Source: Pilaira anomala
Lineage: Eukaryota > Mucoromycota > Mucoromycetes > Mucorales > Mucoraceae
DNA: 13,377 nucleotides
Direction: 5' to 3'
Assembly: GCA_025716855.1 (NCBI GenBank)
Contig: JAIXMQ010000200.1
Coordinates: 1-13,377 of the forward strand
A program made the translations under genes and the position numbers. The notes below the pieces were generated by a model that saw only the letters and a list, made by a program, of their open reading frames with translations, did not search any database and was not told the DNA's origin. Positions 8,485 to 13,377 of the stretch are shown here, one piece after another. Every line of letters begins with the position of its first letter. Position 1 is the stretch's first letter.

Positions 8485-9420
8485 CAACCAGAGGAAAAGT
8501 CTGCGTTTTTGTTTACTTTTTCTTCCAAAAGAGTAATCTATGTTACTCAGGGATAAAATCGCCTTATTGGGATTCAAAAATATGTTTGTTTACCTTCCTT
8601 CATAAATAAATAAATAGAAAATAAATAGAAAATAAATAGAATAAATAATTTTTAATCGCTTTGAAAAAGCGCAGTTTTATTTTTAAAAAATACGTAAGCA
8701 AAGCGACAAATTGCCACGTCAGCGAAAACGATTGATCATAAAACAAAAAAAATTGCTAAATCATTCAGTACAGCAAAATCAGAAAGCTCAAGAATTTGGC
8801 AAGGATGGACTAATAGAAAAAAATTAGTACGGCGTTCAATCAATGAGTTCAAAAAAATACTTACATTTTATTTATTTTGACAAAGAAGTAACTGCTGTAT
8901 GAAAATATAATCAGTAAAGTATTTCAAAATAACCAAGCTAACGCTTACCTTCAACAATGATACATACACTATTTCTATCAATCTATTACTGAAAGACGTG
9001 TTAAATTTTTGTTAAAGAATAAATCAGATTATATTACTTACAAGTTACAAAGAGGCAAACATCCTAACAGAAGCATAGAAAAATGTTAGTGATTTGGTCA
9101 TCAAAAATGAGTTTTTACGTGAAGTTTACCTTTGAACTAGAGCAGTGTTTAAAAAACTGTAAAAACCAATAATAATCGCTTTTTATCTCCCTTTTTAATC
9201 AACCAGCGTAAGACCTTTTGAAAAAAGAATATTATGACGATGTTTATGATAGAAACTTACGTTGTATTGCTATGAGTTCAAATTATCACGCTACTGAAAA
9301 CAATAATCACGCGTTGAAAAAAAAAAAAGAGAAAGAAAGGGGGAAAATCAGGCCACAAGCCAAAAATTCCATGACGACCTCCGGAAAAAAACGTCACGCG
9401 GTCCAATTAACCGACTGCAT
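8485..9420. other. Intergenic stretch upstream of the transposase relic
   Basis: It contains a four-copy 10-bp AAATAAATAG repeat (about 8602-8648) and otherwise AT-rich sequence. A frame at 9218-9424 lacks motifs and is not called. The 5' terminus of the Plavaka-like element should lie here or further left, but I cannot identify a terminal inverted repeat. Confidence 0.5.
8602..8648. repeat. 10-bp AAATAAATAG tandem repeat
   Basis: About four head-to-tail copies of AAATAAATAG with small variations form a simple AT-rich microsatellite. Confidence 0.7.
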
Positions 9421-9796
9421 ATGATACTTATTTACCAAGTAATTAGGAGCTTCTTTTTTATACAATCTGTATATAAACGACAAGAAATCAATGAGTCTTT
9501 ATTTCGTTATAAACTTACTTACTCTATATTATTTTCTAAATTATTAAAAATAATAGCCGAATCTTCACAAGGAAGATATAGGCTTATTAGACCTCCGGGT
9601 TATACTTGTATGATATGTAATAACAGAGTATTCAGAGATCAGCATAATCTTGATTACCATCTAACAACAGATGGGTATATTGCAAACGTCGCTGCAGCAT
9701 CACACCAGCCGTAAGTAAATATCCTAAATCAATTATACACATACTAAGTCGTGTTTTGATAATAGACATTCCCCAAACACACAACCTGCCAGTCTG

Positions 9797-9877
9797 TCAA
9801 GACAAACCTCAAACATGGATATTTCAAGACAAAACTCATACATGGATATTTCAAGACAAACCTCATTCATGGATAGT
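9797..9877 (+). repeat. Three 27-bp coding repeats in transposase exon b
   Basis: Units at 9797-9823, 9824-9850 and 9851-9877 encode SRQTSNMDI, SRQNSYMDI and SRQTSFMDS. The frame is kept, so the repeat expanded while the exon was coding. The linker is Ser/Thr-rich and probably disordered. Confidence 0.85.
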
Positions 9878-10598
9878 GATTCAATTGCAAGGTAAAATTA
9901 AAAAAAAAATTTAAATGTACACTCAATACTTACTTAAATATGAATTAGTCCAACGGAATCCGAGCACCCATTACAAGATCCAAGATTTACTACAGCATCT
10001 GTCTTTGAAGACGATGGTGCCGGTTACAGTGATGGAGACCTTGGTAGCTCTGACGATTTTGACCCCTTTGCAAATGACATGAATGATAACGAAGAATCTG
10101 ATGGTAGTGACGAACCGGATAGACCTTCTGACAATGAAAGCAAAAATGTTGACGGTAACCCAACATATCCTTTCAAAAATGAATATATGATGACTGCACT
10201 TCTTTACTTCAAGGCCAACAGCGTTAAGTATTCAGAAGACCAAATCAAATCCATTCTTGATTTTACGAAAAGCATGTGTGAAATTGCTTTGTCTGAGTAC
10301 CAGGCTCAAATTTGGTTAGTCCCTTCCAATACTGAATATGACTTTAAGAGGTTCCCAACTCCACATTGTATTACAAATTTCCACAAAGCAAAGACTAGTA
10401 GGATCCCACAGTTTCCAAGTGCTAATTACTATGTCAAAGATTCTAATGGTGTTCCTTAAGATCGTGTAATTACTGCTGCTGACCGTGATGACAATGGTAA
10501 TCCTTACAAGTCTGATTTAACTATCAATCATGTCTCTTCTCACATTGCTCTACTTCTTTCCAATCCAATGATGTCTGGTTATTTATCGGATCTTCCTG

Positions 10599-10603
10599 AT
10601 CTG
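10599..10603. other. Left target-site duplication of the solo LTR (ATCTG)
   Basis: It is identical to 11633-11637. Five base pairs is the usual length for LTR-retrotransposon integration. Confidence 0.85.
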
Positions 10604-11632
10604 TGTTTTGGATGGGAAAGAGAAATAAAAGGTAAAGCTTAAAGAAATAAAAAGATACGATGAAAGTATTGTTAAAACTCTGTTACGATAGTTTTTATTT
10701 AGGAAGAAAGATATAAAATAAGACAAGGGAAAAACTATCTAAATGATGGTCATATTTATATGTTTTCTTTAGCGGAAACATACGGAAAGTGATATCAATT
10801 GATATCATAGAAGATGTATATAAATATGGTAAAGGTAAGTATGTTCATGATGATTATTGGTTATAAGTTATAATGATGATTGTAATGGTAAGATAACTTT
10901 AAAAGAAAATAAAGTTAAATTAGCATTGAGAAATTAAAGGTGGTATATCTTTATCCGAGTTAAACAATAATAAATACCTTTGAATAACAAAAGAGAATGT
11001 TAAGGTAATTACAGATAGAACAACAACAGAAGAGAGATAGAATATAAGTTTATTAAAAGAGAATAATAAAAGTATAAAAGAATAATATGAATATTAAACA
11101 GATAAAAACGCTAACGCTGTATTTATATCCGTGAGCTGGTATTTATAATGGCTAGAAGAATATAATAATTAATCGGGAATTAGTGAAGTATTTGGTAAAG
11201 GAAAATAATAAGGAATAGTTGAATATAACCTAAGGATTGTTAATAAGTAGTAAGATCTGGACTGGTCGTTACAATGATAATAAAGATGTGATGTAATTTG
11301 CTATGATATAATTTTGCTATGATAATAATTTGATATGATATAATGTCTTCTTCCTGTGTTACATTCTAGGTTCTTCTCAGTTATAATTACGCGTATCTAT
11401 TGGCGAGTTACTTTGATCGGAAATTCATGCAAGGTTAAACAAACTCTTGTTACTGTCACTTTCCATATATGACAACCTGTTATGTTATTGACCTATGAGA
11501 AAGTAATGTGGTTTGCCTATGCCAGCCTTAAACCATGATCTTGCTTTAATAATAATAATAATAAAATAATATATATATAATAACTACAATGATCACGTAT
11601 TTATTTAGCTGTGTCTATAAGCATCCTCAACA
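10604..11632. mobile_element. Solo LTR of an LTR retrotransposon (1,029 bp), nested in the transposase
   Basis: The element starts TGTTTTGGATGG and ends GCATCCTCAACA: TG...CA ends with TGTT/AACA terminal inversion. Perfect 5-bp target duplications ATCTG flank it (10599-10603 and 11633-11637). Deleting the insert and one ATCTG joins ...LSDLPDL to TPNQSIKLSQGEKW in frame. It has no long open frame and no second LTR copy, so it is the product of LTR-LTR recombination rather than a whole retrotransposon. The interior has repeated ATGATATAAT motifs (11300-11345) and an AAT microsatellite near 11549-11565. The family (Gypsy or Copia) cannot be told from the LTR alone. Confidence 0.88.
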
Positions 11633-11637
11633 ATCTG
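11633..11637. other. Right target-site duplication of the solo LTR (ATCTG)
   Basis: It is identical to 10599-10603 and lies in the codons for the Asp-Leu of the transposase LPDLTPNQ stretch. Confidence 0.85.
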
Positions 11638-12970
11638 ACGCCTAATCAAAGTATCAAACTGAGTCAAGGTGAAAAGTGGACTAAAGAAAAGTTATTTGAA
11701 CATCCCATGCTTGTTATTACTGGATCTGATAACCGCCTTCGACAACTCTGGGTTTCTGATAGAGTGTCTCTCATATTTGAAAACTACCTTGCTCCTGATA
11801 TCCGTACATGGTATAAAATTACCAAGTTTTATCAAAAATAGAATGTCAAAATGGTTGATTTGTACAAAATCTTGGAACCAGGGATAGGGGATGTTCCCAA
11901 CAGAACTTATCTCGCTGATATAGTTACGTCTTGTCCTGTTAAAGAACTGAGTTATGTTGATATCGTTCGTCCCGATGGTAATGGTGAAGACGTGCTCCAG
12001 TATATCAGTATGAAAAGAAGAAACGATGGATTTGAGTATTATTCTCAGGCTGATTTTGTCGCTGGAACTACTGTAATTTTAGCTCACTTTGATATGGTTA
12101 ACACCGGTAATAGATCCAAGCACCCACTGCCTGCTAATTCAAAATTTGATATTAATGCCACTCCAAATAATTTCTCAGATTTATAGAAGTATTCCTTACA
12201 ATATATTTTCTGATGATACAAGTGGTAATTCAACAAAAAAAGGAACTGTTATGATACTTGGTCAATGAATCCTGTTGCTGTCCCTCTTAGTTTCGCCAAT
12301 CCTTATCTGAATCAATTGTTTCTATGTGGAACTAACAACTCACTGCCATGGAACAATTACCGTATCTTGTTGATGATTTGGTAGCTTTGGAAAATGGTAT
12401 TGTTTTGTTTGATGCTCTCTACATGGAAAAAGTCTTTGTTTTTGCTCCTCTTTTGTTTATCAAAGCTGACAATTCTCGTCATGCTGATGTTATTTATATG
12501 AAAGCATCGGCCGCTGCTTATCCTTGTAGAAAGTGTTTCTGGTGTCACTATGACCGAAAGTATACTAGCATTCCCACCAATATTGGGCATTATTGGTGTA
12601 AATGCTGCCCTACGCTTAGCTGTAGAAATTGGCAGTATTGAGTTGGTGCGTTTACCATTCAGGTAGTTTTATACCTATTGAGTTGGTAACTATTATCTCC
12701 AATCTGGTGTTATAATACACCCATTCAATAGGTAACATAAATGCACATTTGGTAAGATACCATCCAATATTCTGGGCAGTATTGATTCTTTACTTGTAGT
12801 AAAAAGGACAACTTTATTAACAGCACAAATCACATCTCTCGTAAAAATACTACCCAAAAATTAACCGTTTTGAACGATCCGATTGATAAATTCATAAATT
12901 TGGCGATAGGTTTTTATTTAAAAAATAGGCAGGTTTTAATCATCATAGAATAGACAGGTTATAATATATT

Positions 12971-13039
12971 ATTGGTATGATTTTATTCATAAGATTGGTA
13001 TGATTTTATTTATAAAATTGGTATGATTCTATCATAAAT
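12971..13039. repeat. Three 23-bp tandem repeats (ATTGGTATGATTTTATTYAT)
   Basis: Units at 12971-12993, 12994-13016 and 13017-13039 differ by a few bases. Weaker related units (AATAGGCAGGTTTTAATCAT and a TAGTAGGTTTAATCC segment) flank them, so the array was longer and has decayed at its edges. Confidence 0.75.
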
Positions 13040-13104
13040 TAGTAGGTTTAATCCTAGATTTTTTATTTTTTTATTTATAAAAGCAATCCTATCAGGGTTC
13101 AGGA

Positions 13105-13105
<1 letters not shown>

Positions 13106-13171
<66 letters not shown>
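13106..13171. repeat. Uninterrupted A66 homopolymer
   Basis: Sixty-six consecutive A follow CAGGGTTCAGGAC. It could be a retrotransposition tail (LINE, SINE or processed transcript), microsatellite growth, or an assembly or sequencing artefact. No flanking target duplication was found. Confidence 0.9.
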
Positions 13172-13172
<1 letters not shown>

Positions 13173-13377
13173 GCTAAAATGCTCATTCCTGCACAGAATG
13201 AAACCCCCGTTACACCCTTAATTGATTCTACAAAATGTATACAAGAATGTTAGATTTTAAATATGTTAAATATATTAATTAATACTATACCTATTATTAA
13301 AAAGTGCTAAAACCCACAAATACTGGATTCAATAGATGTAAAAAAATATTGATTTACAATGTTACAGTGTTAGATTT

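Larger units (their letters stand above)
9421..12641 (+). pseudogene. Decayed Tnp2/Plavaka-type transposase, interrupted by a solo LTR
   Basis: The product would be a nuclear DDE transposase of the CACTA/Plavaka group. Exon a (to 9710) carries a degenerate C2H2 finger (CMIC...H, with Asp where the last His is expected). Introns are 9711-9765 (TACTAAG branch site) and 9892-9948. Exon b (9766-9891) encodes three nine-residue repeats. Exon c (from 9949) begins acidic and then reads TYPFKNEYMMTALLYFKANS. Further family-like landmarks are LTPNQSIKLSQGEKW (after the LTR), YNIFSDDTSGN (about 12200-12231, probably the first catalytic Asp region), APLLFIKADNSRHADV and YPCRKCFWC. The family assignment and the catalytic roles come from recall, not a search. 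Breaks: TAA at 10457-10459, TAG at 11839-11841, and frameshifts near 12160-12190, at an A7 run near 12233-12241, and just before 12348. Family-like sequence stops near 12560, so the C-terminal catalytic half is missing. The start codon is uncertain; 9421 is only the first ATG of the open frame. This copy cannot make active enzyme. Confidence 0.8.
12642..13377. other. Repetitive AT-rich tail, no gene seen
   Basis: Transposase similarity ends at about 12560. Beyond it come short repeated CCAATATT, GGGCA and ATTGAGTTGGT motifs (12570-12790), 23-bp tandem repeats (12971-13039), an A66 tract (13106-13171) and AT-rich sequence to the window end. No exon or RNA gene can be supported. Confidence 0.55.

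Noticed and set aside
8347..8577. Minus-strand 76-codon frame over repeat copy 2
   Set aside because: The matching frame in copy 1 is broken by 1-3 nt indels, so it was not conserved as protein.
9218..9424. Plus-strand 68-codon frame before the transposase
   Set aside because: It is low complexity and Lys-rich with no in-frame connection to the zinc-finger exon.
10599..11620. Alternative LTR borders with TGATC or CTGTGT duplications
   Set aside because: They give worse terminal inversion and do not restore the reading frame; the ATCTG version does both.
10604..11632. A giant intron in the transposase instead of an inserted LTR
   Set aside because: There are no suitable donor and acceptor at the borders, while perfect ATCTG duplications and TG...CA ends fit an LTR; other introns here are under 100 nt.
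12357..12590. Minus-strand 77-codon frame
   Set aside because: It is antisense to the transposase segment containing the APLLFIKAD and YPCRKC landmarks.

Overview
The window looks like nuclear DNA of an AT-rich filamentous fungus, most likely a Mucoromycota (Mucorales-type) genome. Three things point there: many short spliceosomal introns (about 37-97 nt, GTAAGT-like donors, one TACTAAG branch site), long A/T homopolymers, and a broken transposase of the Tnp2/Plavaka type that I associate with Mucorales genomes. That taxonomic call is recalled from family knowledge and was not searched. I see no rRNA, tRNA, CRISPR array or bacterial-style gene organisation.

Layout. (1) 1-395: AT-rich flank with a degenerate AAGGCTAA-type repeat. 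(2) 396-2047, minus strand: an apparently intact five-exon gene of about 450 codons. It has a folded N-terminal part, a long acidic Asn/Asp-rich middle, and a Lys-rich C-terminus carrying a PCNA-interaction-like motif. (3) 2048-3474: intergenic. (4) 3475-4439: a 965-bp Tc1/mariner-like non-autonomous element with TA target duplications, long inverted arms containing ACCGGT-centred satellites, and a frameshifted open reading frame in its core. (5) 4442-5927: AT-rich, no gene seen. (6) 5930-6526: a second, 597-bp TA-flanked element whose ends share a sub-terminal motif with the first. (7) 6734-7918, minus strand: a three-exon gene of unknown function, with a GC-AG intron and one premature TGA. 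Its upstream region exists as two diverged direct copies (7973-8166 and 8290-8484). (8) About 9421-12641, plus strand: the transposase relic. It has a degenerate zinc finger, two small introns, two in-frame stops, at least three frameshifts and a missing 3' half. (9) Nested inside the transposase, 10604-11632: a 1,029-bp solo LTR with perfect 5-bp duplications. Removing it restores the reading frame across the junction. (10) 12642-13377: repetitive, AT-rich tail with 23-bp tandem repeats and an uninterrupted A66 tract.

Taken together this is a transposon graveyard around two multi-exon genes. The order of events in one part is readable: the transposase gene came first, an LTR retrotransposon then inserted into it, and LTR-LTR recombination left the solo LTR. 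The two minus-strand genes are not recognisable by name. The gene at 396-2047 looks the more likely to be functional.
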